A stretch of 64,000 bases of DNA, from the NCBI RefSeq assembly GCF_001039355.2, contig NW_019775513.1, positions 1 through 64,000 on the forward strand, written 5' to 3'. Shown piece after piece: positions 25,585 to 33,963 of this stretch. The first letter of the stretch is position 1. Each line of letters opens with the position of its first letter. Source of the stretch: Lingula anatina. Lineage: Eukaryota > Brachiopoda > Lingulata > Lingulida > Lingulidae. Both the position numbers and the translations under genes were made by a program. The notes below the pieces were generated by a model, which was not told the origin of the DNA, searched no databases, and saw nothing but the letters and a program-made list of their open reading frames with translations.

Positions 25585-28500
25585 TCAATGATTGAGGTAA
25601 ACACAACATCACTTAGCACTAGACAAGATGTCGCCTACTGCATGTTAAAACTAAAATTCTTAAAGATGCATACAAAGTCAATTTTTTGTCACAAAAACCA
25701 ACCAAATGCGAGCATATAGTTTCAAGTAGAATAACTAAGAGAATTACCAAAAGGCATTGTTTAATTTTACCCGAAAATGATGTTTGGACGGATTTTTCTG
25801 CTGGCATTCTAAGCTGTATGTCAATGGGGCAGGAAAGTAGGTCACGAAAGTAGGTTAAATTTACAACCAAAAATTTAAAGAAAGGAGCAGTCTAAAGGTC
25901 TATTCAGTTTATCCCTTGGCATGTCGAATTCATATAAGAATCTAGTAGAAGTGGTTTACATGTGTTACTGGGAATCCACGCTCCACCGATGCTCGGTTCG
26001 TATGTACCTTTAATTACAACTGTAAGTGTAGCCCTACATACTGAATGGAAGATCTACTGATGTGTACAAAGGCCACATTTCATGGTCCCAAAAATATTAA
26101 TGTTGTATAAAAATGTGTAGTGCTATTAAAAAAATGTTGGAATGAAAAAGTAAACACACTTTGGGGACGAGGTTTATAATAATTTTCTTTCATTTGTGAC
26201 ATCTGCACATCTTTCTTTATGTGACAATGCATTAACAAACTCTGTTTATGTACATCTGTACTGTTAAAGGACAAATGTACAGTCAACTTGTTTGTTCAAA
26301 AACTAGAGTGCAATATCAAGTTAATGTCTGACCATCAGTTTTCTAGGGATTTCATTTCTGTGACATAGCGACAAAAATAATTCAAATGACTGTAAGGGTA
26401 ACACCATTGTAGGTAATGTTATGGCGATTTGATAGGTTTATTACATAGAAGAGAACTGGATTCTGTTGTGATGAATGTTACTGTGCGAGTTGCAGACCCA
26501 CTTGGTGTGAAAATTAATCTTTTGGATATGTTGCCAGATATACTCTTAGCAACTTGACTTTTTTCTTGTCATAGGTTTCTCTCACTGTACATTCTTCGTC
26601 AATTTCTTTTTTACTAAAGTGGCACATCTTAAAATGAAAATCTGAAACTGCACCTTTTCCAGACTGTCCATGTTCAAAAAAGAGATCCATTGCCACCTGC
26701 TTAAGGTCTTTCATCTTCATATCACAAGGGATTGTTAAATGCCGAGTCCCGCCTCCATTTTGCGATTTAACCTGTGTGAACCCTTTGCCCCATTCTTTGT
26801 GAAGCCACCCTAGTTCTATCCTTCGATTATTCTTTTTTGCATTTTGGTTTCCATGTAATGACTCATATCTACTTGACTTTTTCTCCTTCAAAAACTTTTG
26901 TCTAAACTCTTCTTGTAACCTCTCCAGTATTCCCTCTTCCTTGCTTTGTGATGACTGGGTGCTGGTTTCTTCACCTTCTTCACACTGCTCCCCGACTAAT
27001 GTACTTTGGGCTATTCTGTCCCCAAATGTGGGGATATATTCCTCTATCTGCTCATCAGTCATGACACGTATTAACTGTTCATCAATCTGGTGAAAGAAGT
27101 AATTATCTTTAACAAAAAATCAAATAAAAATCTATGAAGACATTCAACAAGTTATGGACCAATACCAAGGCAAGGTACCTAGTCACCAATGGACAGTTTT
27201 TGAAAATTTTATCAAACTCTGCCCAAAACTTTTGGCAAAATGTTGTTAACAGACAGACCTAACAGTGAAGAGCTATCAGACCAACAGCAGACCTAACAGA
27301 AAGCAAATATAGGCAAATGCCATTTTAGATTTGAAATATATGGGTCACTTGCGAACCTCTCTGATCTGCTTTTTGGTGAGGGTTCCAAAAATATCAGCAA
27401 ATTAGTTTACAAATATGACAAATACTTTTGGAGATGTGGCCTCTGAACATATTTGAAGACATGCACTCAGAAATTGCAAAGTGAACGATGCAAAACTTAT
27501 TTTTCTATGCACAGTTACAAAAGGAACCAAAAACACAACCTCCTTGGCAGAATTTAATACTGTCACACCTAAAACACTATTACTTTTTTTTTTACATTTT
27601 AAACACTTTAACATTTTTCTATCTGAAGAAAAGAAAACACTTACCTGTACCTCTTGATAGTCAAACTTGTAATTTCAAAATTGATCACCAACCACTAGGT
27701 TCTCCATGATTAATGTACATAAGCAGTACTCTTTACTTTAGAACCAAATGTCTATTGCGTCTATATACAGTTTTTAATCATGACACAAGCTGTCTGTAAA
27801 TTTGTATAAATCTACATTGAAGCTTGAAGGGATGATAGAGTTTTAGTGTAAATGTTAATCTCACAAATCTTTCTTCACATGTTTTATCAGAAATATAGGA
27901 CTCCAACAATATTTTGGACACTCAATCAAAATGCCAGACTGACACGGTAAATTCAGGACGTTTGGCACATTTATAAATAAGGCAAGGCAACAAAACTTCA
28001 GGTTGATCCACATGTTCTCATTGAAGATGTGTATTTTGCTTTATCTTTATATAAAATAAATACAACATTTTATAATCCAGTAATCCAATACCATTGACTA
28101 TATATGACACTGAATTTTGACAGCAGCCATAAAAAGACAACATCATTCCCAAGTATGTCACTGCATTTACATGAACAACAGACACTATAGCATGTAACTG
28201 CCATACAGGAGGCAGCAGACAATACATATGTATATAACAGCCACATAGGTGGCAGCACACTATACATATACTGTGGGTGGTTGGGTAGGAGGGGGTAAGT
28301 AGCAAAAACTGTCCCAAGATTGTGCTGTGCTTCCTATAATGCATATTACAAAATAGTTCCTTTAATTGTAACATCACTCATTCTCAAAATAACCCAAGTG
28401 GGCATTTCTGAATAGCAAAAATTCACCTTGTCCTCAGATATACATAAATATATATATGTATTATGACCAATAAATTTATGAAGTTCATATGTAGCACCAA

Positions 28501-30319
28501 ATTGTTAGGAGTTATTAGGATTACCAGTCTGCTTCTTCAAAAGAATTAGATTCTGTTTTTATCTGAACATTGTCAGTTTTGTTTTCTAACATCTTTCTGC
28601 GGTTCAGTTTCATTCTTTGGTACTGCTGCTTAGCAGCCAACAATTGATCTTTTTCAGATTTTTCTGGTGTCCTGTTACTTCTTTCCAGTCTCTTCCTCAA
28701 CCTGTCATACTTCTTGAAATACTCCCACAGTTCACAGTCTCCTTTAATTTTATTTCTAAATCTTTAGTAAAAAGAAAAGGAATATATATACAGGAAGGTA
28801 ATTTTCACTTAAAAGTTTGAGTGCCACAAAGAAAAAGAAGTCACTATGTAATGTTATGTAATGTAACAATGTAACAAGCAGATTCCAATTATGAAAAATC
28901 TGACAAAGAAATACTTCTAATCGAAGGAAAAATTCTGAATTTTTTAGCTTGTTTCACATACATTAACTAGTAAGCAATATTTGATGTAAAGAGGCCTCTA
29001 GATATATATGTGGAAACAGTTTCTCAATTATTTCCCAATACAGCTGAATGATTCTCAGTGTTTCCCAAGCCCTATGGTAATACCATACCTCTTAACCCTC
29101 TCTGCATTTGTTAGTAGTTCCTTACCAACTCGTTTCCTACCAGGCACCTATGGAAGAGACACATAAATGTGCTGTAACTAGTCTACACAATATTATTAAT
29201 CTTCTTATCATGGTAGATCACTTGACTTGATGCATTTATAACAACTGCATCTTTTGCAAAACATAATTGAAAAAAAATCCACTTATGCTGTGGACTTATT
29301 ATCATTTTCTAAATTTTTTGTTGCGTCATCAAAAATATTTTTCAGGGAGAAATGTTCATGAATCTGTTTTAAATTATTTAAAAACATCACTAAGCCATGA
29401 CTGTTCATCATTTGAAAAACAGCAATTTACTCTTATCTGATTTCAGATATCAAAATAGTCTACTCTATGGCTGCTTTCTTAAGACAAGGGAAGTCAAATA
29501 AATGCCTTCGCTACCTACTGCAACAGGATTATTAATACTGGATGTGAAACAGAAAGACTGTGTCACTAACAGTGGCATATATTCTACGACAACACTAAAC
29601 CTATCAACTGTGTTAATAAATGTGAGCTAAATTTTTTTTTGACACTTTTGTCTAAAAGAGGCTTGCAAGAAATAGACCCTCTGCATTTCACCTCATGATA
29701 AAATGAGAGCTGGATGTCCACACACCTCCAATCTGTTCAACTACACCTCCTAACTAGCTTGTATCCAATATGTACTAGTTTCCCTTGAAAGCATTACACA
29801 AGCTGAGCAGACAAGCAAACTTGTCCAATAATCACAGATCAATATGTGTGGCAAAATACCGTAACCGACTTTGTGGTCGAAGGAAGGAAATAAGGAAGGA
29901 TAAATGGACAGATAGGTAGTATGACAAATCTAACCTAACTGATGAGCAGGCTAAGCATTTTACAACTTTTAAATTTACTGAAGTTCATCTGGTGGATTCA
30001 CAACTTATATCAAGCAAAGATCCTCATTTCAACTTGGACAGATACATATATATATAAGGAGTTCAAGATATTGACTACATTTGCTGTCAGAGAAAAAAAA
30101 ACTCTTTGCCAAACACCTTGATAGGTCCTATGACAAGAATTTCCTAAATATCCCACTTAAACTTTACAAATACAAGGCTTTACCTTGGGTTAATTTCATA
30201 CAACAGCCACAAGTTTTAATAGAAAACATTTTGCCATTTCCTCACTCAAGACACCATATTCTTCACCCTGATACTGCTGAGATGAGACATTCACTCTCAT
30301 AGCTAGAAGCATCAAATTA

Positions 30320-30372
<53 letters not shown>

Positions 30373-32912
30373 GCATTCAGTGTCCTACAGGTAGTATGGC
30401 AGAATGGCTGTAGTTACAAGGGGATTCAAGGGGATTTCATTTATAGATCTTACAGACTCTGAAATCATATTTTCTTCTTAACATTTTGGTAACCCATCCT
30501 TTTATAAGAATATATTATTCCCAGACACTCAAAGCTGTAAGTCTGTTTTCTTGCATTTCAAGAATATATATATGAGTGTTATCTTCCAGAGACCTTCCAG
30601 GGAGACATGTAAATATCAAAGCAACTATCATATCTTTTAGAATAAATGTCTTATATACAATAGGGAGATCCACTTGGATAATTTAAGTAATGTTATGTAA
30701 CTGCTATTTTTTTCAACACATCACAGGGTAATTTTAGGTCACAAAATCTAAAATTCAAGAGCCACCAACACTAAACCATAACAACTAGTACAGAATTTTA
30801 TGGTCTTTTCATACGCTTTTTAATATATTTTATATTTTTATTTCACCTGTTTATATAGCAACATTGCAACTTAATGATAATAATAAAATACAATTATAGA
30901 CTGACTGAAGTCGATATATTATATTTGCATACATCACGAAATGCACTGAGAAAACGACCAATAGACCTTTTTTCTGATTGGTCAAAAAAACGATGATAAT
31001 GTTATCAGTCAATCTTGTTTTATCAGACCTCAATTTCAAAGATATTATAAGCTCATAATCTGTAAATCTACACTAATTACATGGTTTACATAATAACATA
31101 CGAACTCACAACATTTTTTGCATACAATACATAGAACCCTGCTGGAGTCACAAAATTGATTTTAATTCCAGAAACCAATACTCAAGGATGATTCATCAAT
31201 TTATTCAACAAACTGACAGTGTGTTAGGTGTGACATTGTGTTACATGTAACATTGTATTATGTGTGCATGATATTAGCAGTATCACTGAACTGATGTGAC
31301 AATGTTTTACAGTTTACCATAGCCAAATTATAAAGATCTTAGATATGTGACAGCATTCTGGGTATGCCAAAATTGGATTTCAGTGTGTTAGGTGTGACAG
31401 TCATTTTTAACATCAAACACAATCAAATGGGACTTACCTTTACCTGTTCTTGTCTTCTGGCTATGGCTTGACCACTGTGCTGGACTGCTGTGTGTTGACC
31501 AGTGTGGTGCCCAGTGGATGAAGAACTGTGTCCTAATACAACGTGTTGTGAGGCTAGTGCTTGTGACACCATGGGAACACTGTGAACGTACGAAGATGAC
31601 GGCTTATTAGCACTGTCACCTGTATTGTCATCAATAGCACCAGTTAAGTCTTCATAATCATCATCATCAGTTTCTACTTTCACTTCAACAATATCATGCC
31701 TAGACTCCTCTACACTGACTTCCTCAGTCTGTTTTGTGTCCGAATGTGTTTGTTGTGTCAGTGCTGTGGTAGTTGTGCCTGATGTTAAACTTGGCAGTCT
31801 CTCTTCTTGGATTATTCTTGGGAATTTCATTGCACCACTTGTGACAGTTTCAGCAGGCCTCTTCCTAGAAATATTTCTAAATAATCTCCGAGGAGAAGGC
31901 TCAGGAGTAGGTTGGTGGCCCTGTGTAACATTCGTTGCCATGGGAACTTGACTTACATAATGGTCTTGAGGGGTCACCTGGTCAGGTGGTTGACCACTGT
32001 CTGAGTGACTGCTCTCCAGTTCTGCATTTTGACTGCTGGTGACGTGGGCATCTGGAATAACAGCCTCATTCTCAGTCTCTGATCTTCCCTGAAACACTTT
32101 CAGTGCTTGCTCTACTTCAGCCACAAAGTGTCCATCTTGGAAGGAGATTGACAGGTTAGAAAGCTCCAGTGAGATCACATTGTTCTGCTTACCACGCACC
32201 TCAATGCTGTGCTGAAACTCTCCTGGAAAGTTAATATACAGTTCTGTGTACTTGAAGAGGCTTGGAAAATTGATAATAATAATAATAATGCTAACACACA
32301 TACATACATACATACATACATACATACATACATGTAAACAGGTAAAATGTTCACTAGATTATGTGCTTGAAGAAGTTAAAAACTGAACCATTAAAATCCA
32401 GAAATCTTAACTTTTTAGCCTGGACTAAATGACAACGAGTTACAAATTAGTTGAAGTAAAATTTAATCAAAAGTTACTAACAGCCACATCTGCTTCACAA
32501 AAAATGATAAAAGAAGTACAACATTCTTAATAACCAGCGTATAACCATGAAAACCACTCTGTTATACAATATGATGTCATTTGAACTAAATAGAGGTTGC
32601 AGAGGAAATAAGTCGTTTTATGAGCATCTGTCCAGGATTAGCGTCCAGTCTAAAATGACAAAAACACAAACTGTCAATGTCACACCAACTTCACTAGGTC
32701 AATTATTGCAAATGTCTTATGCGTTCAATTAAATAAGATGAATAAAGTACTGTCATAAATAAATTTAATTCAGACCAAATATATTGTGACATTGATCTCC
32801 TACCCTGACTGTTTGTTGCAATAAACTTGCAGAGTTGGCTCTCCCTCACACCAGCACATGTCTGAACTAGATCTGCAGGCAGGTTGATATCCAGCCTTGA
32901 AATCTTAAGCAT
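15087..32912 (-). CDS. Regulatory gene with one common N-terminus and nine alternative terminal exon units (lola/mod(mdg4)-like architecture)
   Basis: The whole locus is read from right to left. A likely untranslated exon ends at a donor at 33964. The shared coding exons are 32912-32804 (109 nt, starting with the ATG) and 32243-31438 (806 nt); they join in phase 1 and end in phase 0 at QVK|GTAAGT. Nine downstream units follow, each with an AG acceptor that enters in phase 0 and each ending in a stop codon, so each is a complete alternative C-terminus. Units 1-9 start at 29147, 27086, 23571, 21783, 21202, 19069, 18344, 16999 and 15311. Unit types are given separately. In Drosophila lola and mod(mdg4) a shared BTB exon is joined to alternative zinc-finger exons; here the shared region has no BTB domain that I can see. 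The product is inferred to be a family of nuclear DNA-binding regulators. Splicing itself is not observed; exon phases, stops and splice sites are. Confidence 0.72.
15384..15808. mobile_element. Tandem dimer of a palindromic MITE
   Basis: Two copies (about 15384-15592 and 15603-15808) lie head to tail. Each begins CATTCCCAGAGATTAGATCG and ends with the inverted counterpart GATCGATCTAAAATCTATGG. Inside both are GCTGTCAGCCGAG and CAGCTTGTAGTAGGCGGGAC. They differ at a few positions. They sit in the intron between units 8 and 9. A third, more divergent relative lies at about 50003-50198. Confidence 0.75.
16597..16614 (-). promoter_or_regulatory. Candidate selector motif for unit 9
   Basis: Plus-strand ACTGTCACACCTACACAC lies about 1.29 kb upstream of the unit 9 acceptor, a distance that includes about 430 bases of inserted tandem MITE. 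It pairs with the docking site with a single-base bulge. Confidence 0.4.
16637..16999 (-). CDS. Unit 8: alternative C-terminus with C2H2 BED/TTF-like finger
   Basis: This exon of 120 codons plus stop enters in phase 0 at AAAG|ATGACGGTC. It encodes a Thr/Pro-rich linker, then SWTYDYNWIHYDKDKNLMY, CTLCQKHNKTNSFTKG and HDLISDHREA. It is the closest relative of unit 7 in acceptor and finger. Minus-strand AATAAA lies about 260 bases after the stop. Confidence 0.68.
   Translation of the reverse strand: MTVPLSTHTGQATWTPVTTIIWDPKQRPNSAAILSAEQPRFRRVHSQGSRCFRKSWTYDYNWIHYDKDKNLMYCTLCQKHNKTNSFTKGCAIFKKDNVSKHDLISDHREALNAEMKAKLT
17654..17670 (-). promoter_or_regulatory. Candidate selector motif for unit 8 (divergent)
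   Basis: Plus-strand ACTGTCACACCCACCAC lies about 655 bases upstream of the unit 8 acceptor. It matches the docking complement except at two positions, one of which would be a G-U pair. Confidence 0.4.
17934..18344 (-). CDS. Unit 7: alternative C-terminus with C2H2 BED/TTF-like finger
   Basis: This exon of 136 codons plus stop enters in phase 0 at AAAG|ATGACTCCC, so its first codon happens to be ATG. A Ser/Thr/Asp-rich linker is followed by SWRAKFGWIQYDSQREMMF, then CTLCQKHNKINAFTKG and HELISDHKEA. The acceptor context is nearly identical to unit 8, consistent with recent duplication. Minus-strand AATAAA lies about 240 bases after the stop. Confidence 0.68.
   Translation of the reverse strand: MTPETSSDNSTRAAPYSRYNAETPTFHHDPDEDGEKQWKIASTCSSNVPFIPVSPNDLDSDLKKSKKREFKESWRAKFGWIQYDSQREMMFCTLCQKHNKINAFTKGCTTIKKDNASKHELISDHKEAVSQESQCT
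18594..18614 (-). promoter_or_regulatory. Candidate selector motif for unit 7
   Basis: Plus-strand ACTGTCACACCTAACA gives 16 contiguous pairs with the docking site, then one mismatch and four more pairs. It lies about 251 bases upstream of the unit 7 acceptor. A further partial pair of motifs occurs at 18713-18758. Confidence 0.5.
18764..19069 (-). CDS. Unit 6: alternative C-terminus with C2H2 BED/TTF-like finger
   Basis: This exon of 101 codons plus stop enters in phase 0 after AATTTGCAG with KTVGGATDEG. The finger reads W.YEYSWLRFD, then CSLCQKHNKSNKFTRG, and ends HDCITDHREA. This gives C-x2-C and H-x5-H spaced as in units 7 and 8. The layout resembles the BED/TTF-type finger found in ZNF862-like and transposase-derived proteins, which suggests DNA binding. 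A copy of the intronic motif begins a few bases after the stop. Confidence 0.68.
   Translation of the reverse strand, partial: KTVGGATDEGIKWTRQVAGGIRLPAGTTKGNRYFKQAWTYEYSWLRFDREKNLLFCSLCQKHNKSNKFTRGTSIFRKYDLFMHDCITDHREAAGAEMSENI
19334..19349 (-). promoter_or_regulatory. Candidate selector motif for unit 6
   Basis: Plus-strand CGTCACACCTAACACA lies about 266 bases upstream of the unit 6 acceptor. Fifteen contiguous bases are complementary to the docking site in the transcript. Confidence 0.5.
20864..21202 (-). CDS. Unit 5: alternative C-terminus with basic helical module (single exon)
   Basis: This exon of 112 codons plus stop enters in phase 0 after CTTTTCTAG with AAGIGAPRMNTV. A Gly/Ser/Val-rich linker leads into RRKLYRQKIKADPQKYEHH, then KKMDRLRHKRQRLKKKL, ending QSDKWS. 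Minus-strand AATAAA follows the stop by about 20-25 bases. Docking-complementary motifs lie 83 and 170 bases upstream of the acceptor. The poly(C) tract at 20810-20821 lies beyond its end. Confidence 0.66.
   Translation of the reverse strand, partial: AAGIGAPRMNTVASVTSGHNVGLGTSWENAASGQKAVVGISGSNTVPVPSRKKPHMSSGALRRKLYRQKIKADPQKYEHHKKMDRLRHKRQRLKKKLQMEGVSLGQQSDKWS
21285..21386 (-). promoter_or_regulatory. Candidate selector motifs for unit 5 (two copies)
   Basis: Plus-strand GTCACACCTAACACA at 21372-21386 matches the docking complement over 15 contiguous bases. A variant, ATCACACCCAACACA, lies at 21285-21299. They are about 170 and 83 bases upstream of the acceptor. Confidence 0.5.
21604..21783 (-). 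CDS. Unit 4: alternative C-terminus with basic helical module (single short exon)
   Basis: This exon of 60 codons enters in phase 0 after GTTTTGTAG. It encodes DRPGQGSAVIAGLARNTYM, then YRQLVKLDPVRYERHKKLD, then RLRHRRQRMKRKL, and ends SENTV and TAG. It shares the YR.L/K..DP..Y..HKK.DRLRH core with unit 5. The opposite-strand frame 21611-21871 is a shadow. Confidence 0.65.
   Translation of the reverse strand, partial: DRPGQGSAVIAGLARNTYMQKYRQLVKLDPVRYERHKKLDRLRHRRQRMKRKLLSENTV
21987..22006 (-). promoter_or_regulatory. Candidate selector motif for unit 4 (divergent)
   Basis: Plus-strand CACTGTCACATCCAACAAAC lies about 205 bases upstream of the unit 4 acceptor. It matches the docking complement at about 16 of 19 positions. 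Confidence 0.4.
23134..23571 (-). CDS. Unit 3: alternative C-terminus with basic helical module (two exons)
   Basis: Exon a (23571-23528) encodes VPGRCRLTNKERMR and ends in phase 2. Exon b (23353-23134) continues YRAKLREDKEKYEEYKKAD, then a run of Arg/Lys (CLRKKMIRKNRT, RKRQYQRRKRLKERQ), ending IEIKIETDT and stop. The two-exon layout and VPGR start match unit 1, so the two probably arose by duplication. IKIE fits a SUMO-acceptor consensus. A LINE is inserted in the intron just upstream (23746-24978). Confidence 0.68.
23746..24978 (+). mobile_element. 5'-truncated LINE (non-LTR retrotransposon), C-terminal reverse-transcriptase region
   Basis: The insertion is flanked by a 14-bp target duplication: six A plus TCGACTAC at 23732-23745, and again at 24973-24986 after the poly(A) tail. 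It carries an intact frame, the 3' end of ORF2, annotated from ATG at 23764 to 24888 (374 codons) and open back to the insertion point. The C-terminal part has the reverse-transcriptase-associated zinc-binding motif: RWFQYRLVHRILGTN, then CVFCKKEEETFVHLFWECG. AATAAA and an A-run of about 18 follow. No frameshift or stop breaks the frame, so the insertion looks recent. It lies opposite in orientation to the host gene, in the intron upstream of unit 3. Confidence 0.88.
25101..25121 (-). promoter_or_regulatory. Candidate selector motif for unit 3
   Basis: Plus-strand ACTGACACACCTAACACACTG gives 16 contiguous pairs with the docking site, then one mismatch and four more pairs. It lies 1533 bases upstream of the acceptor, or about 286 bases if the LINE and its target duplication are removed. 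Confidence 0.55.
25547..25582. repeat. (AT)n microsatellite
   Basis: About 18 uninterrupted AT units in the intron between units 2 and 3. The interval 24990-26510 otherwise shows nothing beyond the candidate selector. Confidence 0.9.
26514..27086 (-). CDS. Unit 2: alternative C-terminus with an unnamed domain
   Basis: This 573-nt unit of 190 residues opens with IDEQLIRVMTDEQIEEYIPTF in phase 0 after TTTCACCAG. A charged, Lys/Glu-rich helix follows. Then comes a compact, folded-looking region: RRIELGWLHKEWGKGFTQV, a GGGTRHLTIP strand, DLFFEHGQSGKGAV, and LLRVYLATYPKD at the end. I have an impression of similar domains in uncharacterised invertebrate proteins but cannot name one. Minus-strand AATAAA occurs about 80 bases after the stop. 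A docking-complementary motif lies at 27561-27577. Confidence 0.65.
   Translation of the reverse strand: MDEQLIRVMTDEQIEEYIPTFGDRIAQSTLVGEQCEEGEETSTQSSQSKEEGILERLQEEFRQKFLKEKKSSRYESLHGNQNAKKNNRRIELGWLHKEWGKGFTQVKSQNGGGTRHLTIPCDMKMKDLKQVAMDLFFEHGQSGKGAVSDFHFKMCHFSKKEIDEECTVRETYDKKKVKLLRVYLATYPKD
27561..27577 (-). promoter_or_regulatory. Candidate selector motif for unit 2
   Basis: Plus-strand TGTCACACCTAAAACAC lies about 475 bases upstream of the unit 2 acceptor. In the transcript it can pair with the docking site at 16 of 17 positions. Confidence 0.5.
28521..29147 (-). CDS. Unit 1: alternative C-terminus with basic helical module (two exons)
   Basis: Exon a (29147-29089) encodes VPGRKRVGKELLTNAERVK and ends in phase 2. 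Exon b (28761-28521) continues RFRNKIKGDCELWEYFKKYD and then RLRKRLERSNRTPEK, ending EEADW and TAA. The pattern [YF]R.K[IL]..D...Y/W..[FYH]KK.DRLRK recurs in units 3, 4 and 5. IKTE near the end fits a SUMO-acceptor site. Nearest unit to the shared donor. Only weak motif variants lie in its upstream interval (around 29570 and 29718-29757). Confidence 0.65.
29150..31218. other. Large first alternative intron, no unit found
   Basis: The 2 kb between the docking copies and unit 1 contains no phase-0 acceptor followed by a protein-like open frame on the minus strand. A (CT)n/(AT)n microsatellite lies at 30324-30372. Confidence 0.45.
31219..31402 (-). promoter_or_regulatory. Candidate RNA docking site beside the shared donor (two copies)
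   Basis: Plus-strand CAGTGTGTTAGGTGTGACAG occurs at 31381-31400, about 40-55 nt inside the intron after the shared donor at 31438. GTGTTAGGTGTGACATTGTG occurs at about 31221-31240. In the minus-strand transcript these read TGTCACACCTAACACAC and can pair with motifs upstream of the units. Confidence 0.55.
31438..32243 (-). CDS. Common coding exon 2 with acidic tail and SUMO-type motif
   Basis: This 806-nt exon is entered after TACACAG and joins exon 1 to give NSQELYINFPGEFQHSIEV. The first 70 residues look like a small folded domain with alternating hydrophobic strands (NVISLELSNLSISFQDGHFV), followed by a helix, EVEQALKVFQG. I do not recognise it. The rest is low-complexity: Ser/Gln/His-rich, with a basic stretch RRLFRNISRKRP that could be a nuclear signal, and VKVETDDDDYED, which fits the negatively charged SUMO-acceptor consensus. 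It ends RRQEQVK at the phase-0 donor shared by all units. The plus-strand frame at 31736-31951 is a shadow. Confidence 0.68.
32804..32912 (-). CDS. Common coding exon 1 of the alternative-exon locus
   Basis: The exon starts MLKISRLDINLPADLV and contains two cysteines within the following 15 residues. It ends AACAGTCAG|G with donor GTAGGA, phase 1. An acceptor (TACTGCAG-like) lies just upstream of the ATG, separating it from the untranslated exon. An in-frame continuation into the intron is a shadow. Confidence 0.65.
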
Positions 32913-33963
32913 CTTTATTTACTGCAATGATAAAATGTGGAAAAAGGTTAGCTTGATAAAATAAGAGTGGTGAAAAAAATGCTGAAACATGTTGCATGTG
33001 AAGTTAACATTTTAGGCCACAATTTAAAACATTTGAATGAATATAAGAATTTTGCAACTGAAATGAAAAATTAACTGACTGACACTTTCTTTTTTCATAT
33101 CATTTATTATTAAACAGTACAGTCTTATTGCCATTTTTAAGATGATGCTAATTAAAATTTTGACAAAGTTGACAATCCAATGTTCACATAAACATGGAGT
33201 CTAGAGTAAAAAGACAAATGCATTTGACTCTGTTGGCACAATAACAACAACAACAATCATCATCATCATCATCATCAACAAAACTACAGTTGTCACAGGT
33301 AAAAATTAATTGTGATATCACCTTACTTAATTTCTTTCATATTATACATATTAACCACTATTTACGTGGTGCATTTGCTTTCAATAACGTTTAATTACAT
33401 TACAAGAACTGTGCCACGGAAAAATCCAGAATTGTGGTAGCATGATGATGCTGGCAGGCATTATCAGTTACACATATAATGAGTTCACAAATAAATAAAT
33501 AAATAAATAAATAAATTAAACAAATAAATAAATGAAAATCAATAGAATAACAACAATAAGGCCATGTGATAGAATATATAAGGGTTTTTCTTGGATTCTT
33601 TCTTCCTTCAAGTAAACAACTATCCTTGGAAGTTAGAGGAATAAAAGATAAAAGCCAAATAAAAAGACAACAAATGACAACTTCCACGCCATCCTTTCAC
33701 AATCTATTTTCTTTTAATATTTCATCAAGCATGAATGCAAAACCTATTTAAAACTAAAACAACCAAACAAAATATCCTAGCTAGCTACCCTAGAAACGTT
33801 ATATGCAAGTTTAACACACAAGGCACGCACACAAAAAGAAAATATGAACCCCAGACGGTGACCTACTTTATTTTAATGAATTGAAATAACATTTTAAGGA
33901 AGCCATTTGAAATTTGCAACACTTCACTACGACCTAGAGTTATTGTAAAGATTATTTGCCTAC

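Noticed and set aside
25619-25870. Minus-strand frame between units 2 and 3 as a further alternative unit
   Set aside because: No phase-0 acceptor precedes it, and its composition is hydrophobic and irregular, unlike the other units.
28070-28377. Tandem short repeats (CCACCTATGTGGCTG-like) as a CRISPR or satellite array
   Set aside because: There are only two diverged copies, with no regular spacing, in a eukaryotic intron.
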